Positions 53,933 through 63,649 are shown, counted from the stretch's first letter. The stretch is 64,000 nucleotides of DNA from Hymenobacter sp. GOD-10R (GCF_035609205.1 NZ_CP141184.1:2074501-2138500), one strand, 5' to 3'. A program made the numbers and translations. The notes: generated by a model not told the origin, from the sequence alone.

Positions 53933-56089
53933 ATGCCTTATCCTTCCAGACTACTAACGGGCTTATTAGCAACCTACCTCGCCCTGAGCAATGTGCCGCT
54001 GCACGCCCAGCAAACCCCTATTGATCGGAAAGCCCTGGTGGAGCGGCACAAAGTCGTGAATACCAAGACGGACTCCTTGGCCTCGCTCACGGTGGGCAAT
54101 GGTACGTTTGCGTTTACCACCGACGTCACGGGGCTGCAAAGCTTCCCTGAGTACTACCAAAAGGGCGTGTCGCTCGGTACGCAGTCGGAGTGGGGCTGGC
54201 ATAGCTTCCCGAATACCAACCACTACACGGTGGAGGAATCGCAACGCGAGTACTTGCTGAATGGTCGCAAGATTCCCTACACGGTGCAAGTCAAAGCGCC
54301 GGAACGCGCGAAGGATGCGCAGGATTTCTTGCGCGCCAATCCGCACCGTTTGCAGCTTGGTAACCTAGGTTTTGTGTTGCTGAAGAAAGATGGCTCGAAG
54401 GCTACCATCAAAGACCTGCGCAACATTCGGCAGGTGCTGAACCCCTGGACGGGCGAAATTACCAGTCACTTCACCTTGGAAGGCTCACCAGTGGATGTGA
54501 TAACCGTCGGGCACCAGGCCGAAGACTTGGTAGCCGTGCAGGTGAAGTCGCCGCTACTGAAGCAACAGCGGCTGAAAATAGCCTTGCGCTTTCCTTTCCC
54601 GACTGCGCAGTGGGACGACACCGGCGTGAACTACACCCAAAACGATCAGCATACGTCTAAAATCGAGCGACAAAAAGGTCACACCGCCGTGGTGTCGCAC
54701 AAGCTAGATGCCGATCAATACTTTGTGGGGTTGCTGTGGAACGACGATGCCGCTAAGCTAGCTCCTGGCCGGCCGCACGAATTTGTGCTCACGCCAAGCA
54801 AGGCCCAAGACACCTTCGAAGTAAGCTGCCGGTTTACCGCCGCGAACAAGACTGACACCGTGCCGCCGTTTGCTGCCGCCCGCACGAACAGCCAAACGCG
54901 TTGGGCCGGCTTCTGGACCAGCGGCGGCGCCGTCGATTTCAGCGGCACCACCGACCCTAGGGCGGCCGAGCTAGAGCGGCGTATTGTGTTGTCGCAGTAT
55001 CTCATTCGGGCGCAAACCACCGGGCACTTCCCGCCCCAGGAAACGGGCCTGACCTATAACAGCTGGTTTGGCAAGCCCCACCTAGAAATGCATTGGTGGC
55101 ACGACATGCACTACGGCCTCTGGGGCCGCACCGATTTGCTGGAAGAAAGCCTGGAATGGTACCTGCGCCCCGAAATTCAGGCTGGGGCCAAAGCCATTGC
55201 CAAGCGCCAAGGTTTCGAGGGCATGCGGTGGCAGAAAATGACCGACAACCAAGGCAAAGAAGCGCCTTCGTCGGTGGGCGCATTTCTGATCTGGCAGCAG
55301 CCGCACCCCATCTACATGGCCGAGCTGGTGTACCGGGCACACAAGAATCCGGCGGTGCTGAAGAAGTACCAGGAGATGGTGTTTGCCACGGCTGAGTTCA
55401 TGGCCTCGTACCCGTTCTATGAGAAAGACAAAGACCGCTACATCCTAGGCAAGGGCGTGATTCCGGCCCAGGAGCGCTTCAAAGCGGAAGAGACGTTTAA
55501 CCCCACGTACGAGCTGGTATACTGGCATTGGGCCCTGAACGTGGCCCAGCAGTGGCGCGAGCGGGCGGGCCTAAGTCGCAATGCGAAGTGGGATGAAATA
55601 ATCAAAAAGCTCTCGACGCTACCGCAAGCCAACGGCGTGTACCTGGCCGCCGAAAGCGCCCCTGACTCCTACACCAACCCCGAATACAAAACCGACCACC
55701 CGTCGGTATTCGGGGCACTGGGCATGATGCCCGCCACCGGTCAGCAGGACGCCGCCACCATGCGCCGTACCTTCGACCTGATCTGGAAAGACTGGAGCTG
55801 GGACAAAACCTGGGGCTGGGACTTCCCCATGACGGCTATGACTGCCACCCGCCTCGGTATGCCCGACAAAGCCGTGGATGCCCTGCTGATGAAGGTGCAC
55901 ACCAACGTCTACTTGCCCAACGGTCACAATTTTCAAGATGACCGCTTGCGCATCTACCTGCCCGGCAACGGAGGCTTGCTCGCCGCCATTGCGCTCATGT
56001 GCGCTGGCTACGACGGCAGCACGGAAGCAACGCCGGGCATTCCGAAAGACTGGAAAGTGAAGTGGGAAGGCTTGCAGAAGATGCCATAA
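53933..56089 (+). CDS. Exported (alpha/alpha)6-barrel glycosidase, GH65-like
   Basis: The 718-residue protein has a signal peptide ending near LHAQQ. An N-terminal beta-sandwich (LASLTVGNGTFAFTTDVTGLQSFPEYY) is followed by a helical barrel with ETGLTYNSWFGKPHLEMHWWHDMHYGLWGR, a pattern of GH65-like and other six-hairpin glycosidases. The possible catalytic Glu lies in FNPTYELVYWHWALN or in the HLEMHWWH segment. It lies 48 bases after the DUF4450 gene in the same operon. The substrate is probably a side-chain sugar of the imported glycan; the family number is uncertain. Confidence 0.83.
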   Translation: MPYPSRLLTGLLATYLALSNVPLHAQQTPIDRKALVERHKVVNTKTDSLASLTVGNGTFAFTTDVTGLQSFPEYYQKGVSLGTQSEWGWHSFPNTNHYTVEESQREYLLNGRKIPYTVQVKAPERAKDAQDFLRANPHRLQLGNLGFVLLKKDGSKATIKDLRNIRQVLNPWTGEITSHFTLEGSPVDVITVGHQAEDLVAVQVKSPLLKQQRLKIALRFPFPTAQWDDTGVNYTQNDQHTSKIERQKGHTAVVSHKLDADQYFVGLLWNDDAAKLAPGRPHEFVLTPSKAQDTFEVSCRFTAANKTDTVPPFAAARTNSQTRWAGFWTSGGAVDFSGTTDPRAAELERRIVLSQYLIRAQTTGHFPPQETGLTYNSWFGKPHLEMHWWHDMHYGLWGRTDLLEESLEWYLRPEIQAGAKAIAKRQGFEGMRWQKMTDNQGKEAPSSVGAFLIWQQPHPIYMAELVYRAHKNPAVLKKYQEMVFATAEFMASYPFYEKDKDRYILGKGVIPAQERFKAEETFNPTYELVYWHWALNVAQQWRERAGLSRNAKWDEIIKKLSTLPQANGVYLAAESAPDSYTNPEYKTDHPSVFGALGMMPATGQQDAATMRRTFDLIWKDWSWDKTWGWDFPMTAMTATRLGMPDKAVDALLMKVHTNVYLPNGHNFQDDRLRIYLPGNGGLLAAIALMCAGYDGSTEATPGIPKDWKVKWEGLQKMP

Positions 56090-56142
56090 GCCAACCTAGG
56101 TGCCCGCATAAAGCTGCTGAGCTGTATAACTAGCACCAAACG

Positions 56143-56186
56143 AAAAGCCTCCTATTCTCCGACACTCGGCAGAATAGGGGGCTTTT
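56143..56186. terminator. Bidirectional intrinsic terminator
   Basis: Stem AAAAGCCTCCTATTCT (56143-56158) and AGAATAGGGGGCTTTT (56171-56186), with the loop itself pairing as CCGA and TCGG. Runs of A and T flank the stem on both sides. It separates the end of the SusCD operon from the convergent GH28 gene. Confidence 0.88.
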
Positions 56187-56236
56187 GTATCAATAGATTA
56201 TGCTCGTGGCGCAAGCTTCAAATAACCAGTAATCGG

Positions 56237-57868
56237 TTACTGGTTCCAGGCTGCCTGTTGCCAGCTCGCCGGCTTATTAGGCGTGCAATCCTTAAACCGG
56301 ATATCCGCCGACTTCTCGCCCGATACGTCGGCCACAAGGGTAGCTCCTGGAACGATGAACTGCACTTTGTCAAAGAGAACATTACGGGCATCAATGAGGC
56401 TAATCTGCGCATCTGTGGTGCGGATGGTGGCGTTGCGGACGGTGAAGTCTTGCACATCAGCGGCGGTAAACAGCTTCTTGGCGTTTATATCTAGGTTTTC
56501 TAGTACCACATGAGTCAGCGGCGTTTCCGGAATGGCATTCACTTTCACAAACTGGCTAGCATTTTCCACGATGATGTCCTTCGCGGTAATGTTGGCAAAA
56601 TGCGGGGTAAGCGGGTTGATGGAGCGCGCCGGCAGGCGGACCGCTAGCTCGCCTACATAGGTTTTGCTGCCGAGCATATCCCAGTTGAAGGCGGCGTCTT
56701 TCAGGTTCATGCGGATACGTTCGTAGGTGAGGTTCTCGCCCCCACCACCCCGCGGCCGGCGGGTTTTGAACCGGATGCCCACGCCAGTGTTGTCGAACAC
56801 ACAATCGTGCACGTATAGGTTGCGAATCATGCCCGCCGTTTCGCTGCCGCACGTGATGCCGCCGTGTCCTTCCCGGGCCAGGCAGTAGCGCACTACTACG
56901 TTCTCGGTCGGCTTGTTTACCCGCAGGCCATCTTCGCCCCGCCCCGCCTTGATGGTAAAGCAGTCGTCGCCGCAGCTCAGGGTGGAGTATTCAATCAGCA
57001 CGTTGCGCGACGACTCTACGTCGATGCCGTCGCCGCGGGGTATGCCCACGGAGTTCACTGTGATGCCCCGGATGATAACCCCATCGCAATACACGGGTAC
57101 AATGTTCCAGAACGCCGTGTTTTCCAGCGAGATGCCCTCGATGTATACATTGCGACAGTTGATGGGCGAGATAAACATGGGCAGGAAAATGGGGCTACCG
57201 TTGTAACCCTCATACACCCGTTCGGCTACCGGCATGGAGGCGGTAATGATGTTTTCGACCACGTCACCTTCCATGACCTGCTTCCGAACCGAGCCACCCT
57301 GCATTGGGCCGATCAGCCGTCCTGAGCCGGTCACGGCAATGTTCTCCTGACCATTGGCGTAAATGCAGGCGCCTAGCGACATCACCTCCACGCCTTCGTT
57401 GCGGGTAAAAACCGCGGGGCGGTAATCTTCCACTTCGCCGCTGAAATACAGCTCCGCGCCCGCATCGAGGTGCAGGTTTACGTTGCTTTTCAAGCTGATA
57501 CGTCCGGTGTGCCATTTTCCGGCCGGAATAAGGACCGTGCCGCCACCGTGCTGACTTACTGCATCGATGGTAGCTTGTATCGTCTGGGTCACTTTAGCGC
57601 CTGGCTGCGCGCCCCGTTCAGTGATGCTGAGTGTATAGGCCGGAAAAGAAGGTTTTTTAAACTGCGGCACAACAAAAGGAGCCTTCACGGGGGCAATGTC
57701 GATGGGCAAACGGAGTGCTCCCACCTGTTCCTTCGTCGGAATAGTGGCTTTTGCAGCAGAAGGTTTGCTAGGCGGGGATGTTGAGCACGAGGTGCTTAGC
57801 AGCAGCACGAGCCACAACAGATGTGCGGAATAGCCAATGATATTGCTGTAATCTAGGCGGTTCTGCAT
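56237..57868 (-). CDS. Glycoside hydrolase family 28 lipoprotein
   Basis: The enzyme has about 543 residues from the ATG at 57868; the frame extends to 57913. The lipobox LLLSTSC gives lipidated C28. The GH28 beta helix includes GAQPGAKVTQTIQATIDAVSQHGGGTVLIPAGKW, D280 in RGDGIDVESS, D301/D302 in CGDDCFTIKAG (21 residues later, as in GH28), and the His loop EGHGGITCGSE with an intact GHG. It is probably a surface or periplasmic exo- or endo-polygalacturonase. It faces the SusCD operon tail to tail and is divergent from the GH105 gene. Confidence 0.95.
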   Translation of the reverse strand: MQNRLDYSNIIGYSAHLLWLVLLLSTSCSTSPPSKPSAAKATIPTKEQVGALRLPIDIAPVKAPFVVPQFKKPSFPAYTLSITERGAQPGAKVTQTIQATIDAVSQHGGGTVLIPAGKWHTGRISLKSNVNLHLDAGAELYFSGEVEDYRPAVFTRNEGVEVMSLGACIYANGQENIAVTGSGRLIGPMQGGSVRKQVMEGDVVENIITASMPVAERVYEGYNGSPIFLPMFISPINCRNVYIEGISLENTAFWNIVPVYCDGVIIRGITVNSVGIPRGDGIDVESSRNVLIEYSTLSCGDDCFTIKAGRGEDGLRVNKPTENVVVRYCLAREGHGGITCGSETAGMIRNLYVHDCVFDNTGVGIRFKTRRPRGGGGENLTYERIRMNLKDAAFNWDMLGSKTYVGELAVRLPARSINPLTPHFANITAKDIIVENASQFVKVNAIPETPLTHVVLENLDINAKKLFTAADVQDFTVRNATIRTTDAQISLIDARNVLFDKVQFIVPGATLVADVSGEKSADIRFKDCTPNKPASWQQAAWNQ

Positions 57869-58171
57869 GGAGCGACCAATTAGTTGTGGTAGTAAACCAA
57901 CTGGTCGGCGCAAGAAGAACCGTCCTGCACCATCCTGACGGTGCGCCGCGTAGCTAGTAGGTGACCTAGCCCCCTTCCTCCCGATGGTCGAGAAGGCGGG
58001 CTCCTGGCTGTTGCACTTTCGTAGGATAGGCGCTACGTGGTAGAAAGGAAAAAGCTAGAGGTAACCGGAAATAATCAAGTTTTCTCCGTTGGTTTTTTGT
58101 GATTTATGCTGAGCCTGACTAACCTAGCTTCAATTTTCTTTTTAGCCTTATTCTTCTCATCCTTTCCAAGC

Positions 58172-59383
58172 ATGACAAACCCACTACGTTTCCTGCTCCT
58201 TGGCCTAATGCTGCTCAGCCAAGCTAGCTGGGCGCAAACCAAATCCAAGGTGGCAGGCGCTGCAAAGCCGCTTTCTCAGCGCATGGCCGATTCGTTTATG
58301 GCTGAATATCCTGATTCGCTTGGTATTGCTAAAAGCAAGGCTGCGCGCTGGGGCTATGAGCAAGGCGTCATGCTGACGGCGCTGGAGCGGGTAGGCCAGC
58401 GCACCAACGACCCACGTTACTTCAACTACGTGCACAAAATCGTGGACTACTCGGTGCAGCCTGATGGCACCATCACCGGCTACAAGTCCGACGACTACAG
58501 CGTCGATAACATTCCGACGGGCCGCTCGGTGCTCACGCTCGCTCAGCGCTTCCCGAAAGAAACCAAGTACCGCAAAGCCGCCGACCTATTGCGGCAGCAA
58601 CTCACCACCCACCCGCGCACCAAAGAAGGTGGCTTCTGGCACAAGAAGCGTTACCCCAACCAGATGTGGCTCGATGGCCTCTACATGCTGGAGCCCTTCT
58701 ACGCCGAGTACAGCAAAATCTATAACGAACCCGCCAACTTCGACGACATCGCCAAGCAATTTGCCTTAATTGAAAAGTACTGCGTCGATCCAAAAACGGG
58801 CTTGCTCTACCACGCTTACGACGAAAGCAAAGAGCAGAAATGGGCCAACAAGCAAACTGGGCAATCGCCTAACTTCTGGAGCCGCGGCATGGGCTGGTAC
58901 GCTATGGCCTTGGTCGATGTGCTTGATTATTTCCCCAAAAGCCACCCACAGCGCGCGCAACTCATCAAAGACCTGCAGCGCTTGGCGCCAGTGCTGACCA
59001 AGTACCAGGATCCAAAAACCGGCGGCTGGTATCAGGTAACTGACCAAGGCACCCGCGCTGGCAACTACATCGAAACCTCTTCCTCCAGCATGTTTGTGTA
59101 CGCGCTGGCGAAGGGCACACGCCTAGGGTACTTGGATAAGGCTTTCCAAAAGGTAGCACAGCAGGGCTACGATGGGCTCGTGAAGAACTTCATCGAAACG
59201 ACTCCTAACGGCGCACTTGCTATGAACGGCACGGTGAGCGTAGGCGGCCTAGGTGGCGACCCTTATCGCGACGGTAGCTACGAGTACTACCTAAGTGAGA
59301 AGATTAAGCAAAACGATTTTAAGGGAGTAGGTCCTTTTATTATGGCTAGCCTCGAAATAGAAGCTGCCAAGAAAGGTTTGTAG
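58172..59383 (+). CDS. Glycoside hydrolase family 105 (unsaturated rhamnogalacturonyl hydrolase, YteR-like)
   Basis: The enzyme has about 403 residues from the ATG at 58172, which starts a proper signal peptide (MTNPLRFLLLGLMLLSQASWAQ); the frame opens at 58106. It removes the 4,5-unsaturated galacturonic residue left by pectate or rhamnogalacturonan lyases. The (alpha/alpha)6 barrel carries D112 in YSVDNIPTGRS and D168 in QMWLDGLYML; their spacing of 56 residues matches the two essential Asp residues of YteR. FWSRGMGWYAMALVDVLDYFP is a further family signature. No polysaccharide lyase is seen in the window to supply its substrate. Confidence 0.95.
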   Translation: MTNPLRFLLLGLMLLSQASWAQTKSKVAGAAKPLSQRMADSFMAEYPDSLGIAKSKAARWGYEQGVMLTALERVGQRTNDPRYFNYVHKIVDYSVQPDGTITGYKSDDYSVDNIPTGRSVLTLAQRFPKETKYRKAADLLRQQLTTHPRTKEGGFWHKKRYPNQMWLDGLYMLEPFYAEYSKIYNEPANFDDIAKQFALIEKYCVDPKTGLLYHAYDESKEQKWANKQTGQSPNFWSRGMGWYAMALVDVLDYFPKSHPQRAQLIKDLQRLAPVLTKYQDPKTGGWYQVTDQGTRAGNYIETSSSSMFVYALAKGTRLGYLDKAFQKVAQQGYDGLVKNFIETTPNGALAMNGTVSVGGLGGDPYRDGSYEYYLSEKIKQNDFKGVGPFIMASLEIEAAKKGL

Positions 59384-59452
59384 GAACGCGCCACGGCGGG
59401 TTCCTACAGGCATAGCGGCAACTTTCGCCGGCAAGAGTAGGTTAGGTTTGGT

Positions 59453-59890
59453 ATGAGGCTATCATTTCGTTTCATCATCCTAGGGTGCCTTTTGTTGGCG
59501 CCGCTTCTAGCAATGACTCAATCCACTCAGCAACCATCCTTGGCGGAGACGCTGCGCGCCGGCAAGTGGGAAAAGCGTATGGTGCTGCTCTACGCTCCAG
59601 CTGCCGACAATGCCGAGTTCAAACAACAAAAGAGCCTCTTAGCTCAAGCCCAAGGCGCGGTGCACGACCGAGACATCCGGGTGCTAGAGCTAACCGCCAA
59701 TCAACTATCGGCCGCCGACAAGCAGTATTTGCAACAGCAGCTGAAAGTAGAACCGACCCAATTTACGGTGTTACTAATTGGCAAGGACGGCGGCGTGAAG
59801 CTGCGGCAGACCAAGGCCCTGACAGCGCAGCAGCTATTCGGCACTATTGATAAGATGCCGATGCGGCAGCAAGAAATGAAAAAGCACTAG
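59453..59890 (+). CDS. Exported DUF4174 protein
   Basis: The 145-residue protein has a signal peptide (FRFIILGCLLLAPLLAMTQ) and a thioredoxin-like DUF4174 domain: KWEKRMVLLYAPAADNAEFKQQKSLL, HDRDIRVLELTANQLS and FTVLLIGKDGGVKLRQTKALTAQQLFGTIDKMPMRQQEM. No CxxC motif is present, so it is not a thiol oxidoreductase in the usual sense. Its stop codon lies inside a terminator stem. It is 69 bases downstream of GH105 and possibly co-transcribed. Function unknown. Confidence 0.85.
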   Translation: MRLSFRFIILGCLLLAPLLAMTQSTQQPSLAETLRAGKWEKRMVLLYAPAADNAEFKQQKSLLAQAQGAVHDRDIRVLELTANQLSAADKQYLQQQLKVEPTQFTVLLIGKDGGVKLRQTKALTAQQLFGTIDKMPMRQQEMKKH

Positions 59891-59922
59891 GGCGAACCCA
59901 ACTGGGTTCGCCCTAGTGCTTT
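59881..59922. terminator. Perfect 20-bp bidirectional terminator overlapping a stop codon
   Basis: Arms 59881-59900 and 59903-59922 are perfectly complementary (core GCACTAGGGCGAACCCA), with a two-base loop and a short T-run on the right. The last codons and the TAG stop (59888-59890) of the DUF4174 gene are part of the left arm. The convergent S41 protease gene ends 56 bases farther right. Confidence 0.9.
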
Positions 59923-59935
59923 TGAATGAGAATGG

Positions 59936-59960
59936 TCCTGCTAAGCTTGTCGAAGCATCA
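59936..59960. repeat. Second copy of the TCCTG-AGCTTG-CGAAG repeat motif
   Basis: TCCTGCTAAGCTTGTCGAAGCATC resembles the motif at 8271-8290 (TCCTGAGCTTGCGAAGGACC), also located between convergent genes. Only these two copies were noticed in the window. Confidence 0.4.
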
Positions 59961-59977
59961 CGGATCGTTATGCGCTT

Positions 59978-62900
59978 CTAATTCCCGCCGCCTGTACTGT
60001 TTGGCTTGCCTTTGCCGAAGCTAGCTAGCTGGCCGAGCAATTCCCGCACGGCTGTATCCAGCTGCACGTCGCGACTGGCGTAGCTCTCGCCGATGGGCCG
60101 GGTTACGGGCACGTCGACGGGGCGGGGGTTCATCTCCATGACCTGGCCGTCGCGCGTGGCGCGGATAGTAGTGTTGGGCAAGCGCAGGCTGGAACCGTCG
60201 AGCAAGGAGACGTTCGAAGTGAAGATGATCCAGCCGCCTGTTGGTTCGCCCACGATCTTACCTAGGTTCAGGGCGCGGTAGCCTTCGGTGAAGTCTTCGG
60301 CGTCGGAGAGGGAATGTTGGTTGGTGACCAGGATAGTGGGCAATTCCACAGCGCGCTGACCTAGCGAGCCCCGCGCCGGTATGGCTTGGGCCATGTTGCG
60401 GTTGGTCATGGTCAGGTAGCTACGACGGGCTAGCACGTCGATGGCGTACACGTTCACGAAGCCGCCGTTGTTGTTACGCACGTCCACCACCACGCCTTCC
60501 CGACCTAGGTTCTCGGCGTCGAGATCTAGGTAGAGTTGAGCTAGGGAGTTGGCCGACATATCATACATGTGCACGTAGCCCAAGCGCCCGCCGCTGGCCT
60601 TGGCCACGTAGGCGCGGCGCTCTTCCACCCACTGCCGATACGCCAAGCCTTTCTCCGTGTCGCGGCTCAGGGGGCGAACAACTACCTCGCGGGCCCCAGT
60701 GCCTTTGGCGTTTGATGCCACACGCAGGGCCACGCGCCGGTTCACGGTGTATTGCAAGAGCTCGTCGAGGTTCGTAGGCGCCGCTAGCTCTTGGCCATCC
60801 AAGGCGAGCAGGTAGTCACCCGTTTTGAGGCCGGCCAAATCACCGGCGCTGAGGGGCAGCACGCTGGTAATCCGCAAGCGGCCTTTCTGCTCGTACTCCT
60901 CCCGGTCGAAGGCAACACCTAGCCGCCCCGTTGATGGCGACACGGTGCCGGTGGTGGGAGCTGCGGGGTTTAGGCCCGTATGCGAAGCATTGAGCTCCCC
61001 GATCATCAGGTTCACTAAGCGGCGGGCTTCGTCTACGGTGCGGGCGCCAGCGATGTAGGGGGCATACTGATAGTGGAGTGCCATCCAATTGACCCCATTA
61101 AAGCTAGGATCGTTGAAATGGTCGCGCAGGTAGCTCCAGGCTTGCTCAAACACCGCTTGTTTTTCGTGCTCAAAGTCTACGTCCATCTCTGCCGATACGG
61201 CAATGGGGCGCGCTTTGCCCTTGTCCGGATCTACCGGAATCACCTGAATCTTGCCTTGGTCGAGGTAGTAGATTTCCTTACCATCGGGCGAAAACTGGGC
61301 GTTGCGCTTTAAGCCCGTCGTGGAGGTGAGTTGCCGTACCACGGAGGTCTCTTTACCTAGCTCATCCAGCGAGTAGAGGTAGAGGTTAGATTGATTCGCG
61401 ACAAAAGCCGTCAACAGCAGCCACTTACCATTAGGACTGATGGCGTGCGAGTTGACATTAACGCCAATGGGCAGCAAACTCAATCGGCGCCGAATATCCT
61501 CGAACACAATGCTCACCGGGCGCTTGGCCAAGGAATCGGGGGTTGCAGTAGTAAGGCTATTCTTATCCTTGAGCTTTTTCCCACGGCTCGTTGCGATGCT
61601 AGGTGTCGTGGCGCGCGCTGAGTCAGCGGCGGGCAGTGGGGTAGCAGGCTTCACCGTCGGGGCGGTGTTCTTATCGGGCGCGGTAGGCGTGGGAGTTTGC
61701 TGCTCCCGGAACAAGTCCCGGAACTGGTCCTCACGGAAGCGCGGCGTGCGGGGCAGCAGATCCACGCGGGCCACTTGGGCGTCTTCGGTGCGCTGGCCCG
61801 TGTCGAAGAGCAAGAACTTGCCATCGGGGCTCCATGATACGCCGTTGCTGTTGGTATTGGCCACAAAGCTGACCGGCCGCGCCTCCTTGCCCCCGGCCAC
61901 GGGCACCACCGAAACGTTGGTGAAGCGTCGCGCCCCACGGGGCAAAAACGCCAGCCACTTGCTGTCGGGCGACCAAGTGAAGGAGCGCTCGGCGTGCAGC
62001 GGTATCCGGTCGAAGTTGGCCGTCGTCACGACGCGCTCCTGCTTCGACCCTAGGTCCAGCACGCGCAGCTCGCGGGCGTTGCGCTCAAAGGCCAGCAGCT
62101 TGCCGTCGGGCGAAAGGCGCGGCGCGGCGTCGTTCATCTTGTCGTTGGTCAGGCGCGTTTCCTTACCCGTGGCAAAGTCGTAGCGGTATACGTGCGTGGC
62201 CGCGTCGCGCTCCGAGAGGTAGATAAGGCTGCGGCTATCGGGCGACCAAGAAATTTCCATCTCAGCGGCCGGCGTAATGGTCAGCCGTGTAGCCTCGCCG
62301 CCAGCCGTAGCACCGGCCGCAAACACTTCGCCATGCACCACGAAGGCAACCTTCTTGCCGTCGGGCGAAAGAGCTAGCTCCTGCAAGCGGTCGGTGAAGC
62401 GCACGCGCTCCACGGGGCTGCCCGCTGGCGCACCCCGCCGCCGAATAGCCACTTCCTTCACCTGTCCATTGTCGGTATTCATAGTCCAGAGGCGGAAGTT
62501 GCGCTCAAACACGATCAGCTTGCCATCGTGAGAAATGCTCGGCCAGAGCAAGCGCCCATCCTTGAAGCTGGTTACTTGCCGGGCGGGCGCTCGGTCGAGG
62601 CCAATGGTCCAGAGGTTTTCCGCGCCGCTGCGGTCCGACACGTAGAACAACCGTTGGCCCGCTGCCGCCCACATGGGCCACAGCTCCTTAGCCCCGCTCG
62701 TGGTCAGGGCTTCATAGCTAGGTTTGCCGTCCTTTTCGCGCCGCAGCCAGATCTCAGCTTCGTCTAAGTGACTGTGGCCGTGGCGCCACCAATAGTTAGA
62801 CGCCACCCCACGGGCCGAAAAAGCTAGGGTCTGACCATCGGGCGCCGGGGCGGCGAAGAACTCGTTGGCGTAGCGGTCAGCACTCACCGGCATGGGCGTG

Positions 62901-63370
62901 CCCCCATTTAGCGACACCCGGTAGATGTCGTTCATGGAGGCAATATCGTGGCTCGTAGACGAGAAGTAGAGCCACTTGCCGTCGGGCGACCAGGCGTCGA
63001 GTTGGTCGTTGGCGTCGTCGAAGGTGAGGCGGCGCAGCTGTCCGCTTTCCAAGTTCAGCACGTACACGTCGCCGGCGCCAGTGCGAGTAGAGGTGAAGGC
63101 CAGTGACTTGCCGTCAGGCGAGTACAGAGGGCGTGATTCGTTGGCTGGGTGCGCTACTAGGAGCCTGGCTTCGCCACCGCCCACTGGCACGGTCCAGATG
63201 TCGCCACCCGAAACGAAAGCTAGCTCCGTACGGTCAGGCGATACAGCAGGCTCAGTGAAGTAAGCGGCCGTCGGTGGATCGGCTGCTAAGGCAGGCACCC
63301 AAGGCAGAGCGAGCAGTGCGGCAAGTAATAACGGCTTAGATGCACGTTGTAAGAAGGTAGAAGTAGGCAT
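59978..63370 (-). CDS. Tricorn-like S41 protease with PD40 beta-propeller repeats
   Basis: This 1130-residue exported peptidase begins with a signal peptide (LLLAALLALPWVPALAAD). Two propeller regions of PD40 repeats follow, with many SPDGK and WSPDSK turns (about 35-550 and 650-720). They are separated by a Pro/Thr/Ala-rich low-complexity linker around residues 560-620. A PDZ domain (about 830-920, ITSVLPLSAGDLAGLKTGDYLLALDG) precedes the S41 core. Catalytic candidates are H797 in LNASHTG and S1022 in NQHSLSDAED, with VDVRNNNGGF as the oxyanion region. Tricorn proteases degrade peptides; here it acts outside the cytoplasm. Confidence 0.94.
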   Translation of the reverse strand: MPTSTFLQRASKPLLLAALLALPWVPALAADPPTAAYFTEPAVSPDRTELAFVSGGDIWTVPVGGGEARLLVAHPANESRPLYSPDGKSLAFTSTRTGAGDVYVLNLESGQLRRLTFDDANDQLDAWSPDGKWLYFSSTSHDIASMNDIYRVSLNGGTPMPVSADRYANEFFAAPAPDGQTLAFSARGVASNYWWRHGHSHLDEAEIWLRREKDGKPSYEALTTSGAKELWPMWAAAGQRLFYVSDRSGAENLWTIGLDRAPARQVTSFKDGRLLWPSISHDGKLIVFERNFRLWTMNTDNGQVKEVAIRRRGAPAGSPVERVRFTDRLQELALSPDGKKVAFVVHGEVFAAGATAGGEATRLTITPAAEMEISWSPDSRSLIYLSERDAATHVYRYDFATGKETRLTNDKMNDAAPRLSPDGKLLAFERNARELRVLDLGSKQERVVTTANFDRIPLHAERSFTWSPDSKWLAFLPRGARRFTNVSVVPVAGGKEARPVSFVANTNSNGVSWSPDGKFLLFDTGQRTEDAQVARVDLLPRTPRFREDQFRDLFREQQTPTPTAPDKNTAPTVKPATPLPAADSARATTPSIATSRGKKLKDKNSLTTATPDSLAKRPVSIVFEDIRRRLSLLPIGVNVNSHAISPNGKWLLLTAFVANQSNLYLYSLDELGKETSVVRQLTSTTGLKRNAQFSPDGKEIYYLDQGKIQVIPVDPDKGKARPIAVSAEMDVDFEHEKQAVFEQAWSYLRDHFNDPSFNGVNWMALHYQYAPYIAGARTVDEARRLVNLMIGELNASHTGLNPAAPTTGTVSPSTGRLGVAFDREEYEQKGRLRITSVLPLSAGDLAGLKTGDYLLALDGQELAAPTNLDELLQYTVNRRVALRVASNAKGTGAREVVVRPLSRDTEKGLAYRQWVEERRAYVAKASGGRLGYVHMYDMSANSLAQLYLDLDAENLGREGVVVDVRNNNGGFVNVYAIDVLARRSYLTMTNRNMAQAIPARGSLGQRAVELPTILVTNQHSLSDAEDFTEGYRALNLGKIVGEPTGGWIIFTSNVSLLDGSSLRLPNTTIRATRDGQVMEMNPRPVDVPVTRPIGESYASRDVQLDTAVRELLGQLASFGKGKPNSTGGGN

Positions 63371-63649
63371 AGCGTAGGGAAAAGCAGAAGATTAAACCCG
63401 CAAACTGTGAGAGCTTAACGCGTGGTAGTATCGCAAGATAAAACGACATGCCTAGCTAGCTAAGGGCTGCTTGAGTTTTCTTGCGAAGAACGAAGTGTTT
63501 GGTAGTCAAGATAATAGTTCTGGTCGTGAGCGGAGTATGCAAAGCACAAGCTAGCTTTTGTAGTAAAATATTTGATAAGTAGCTTAATAAAAAAGCAGCC
63601 CTACCGGACGGCTAGGGCTGCTTGGGTTTGAACGGAGCGCTTGGGTTTA
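63371..63649. other. Intergenic region with promoter of the S41 protease
   Basis: About 280 bases, AT-rich in the right half, between the start of the protease gene and the 3' end of the MaoC gene. The terminator at 63593-63623 occupies its right edge; nothing else was recognised. Confidence 0.4.
63593..63623 (-). terminator. Intrinsic terminator of the MaoC-like gene
   Basis: Stem AAGCAGCCCTA (63593-63603) and TAGGGCTGCTT (63613-63623), extended by CCG and CGG in the loop. On the minus strand the stem is followed by a run of six T, so it ends the leftward MaoC transcript. Confidence 0.9.
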
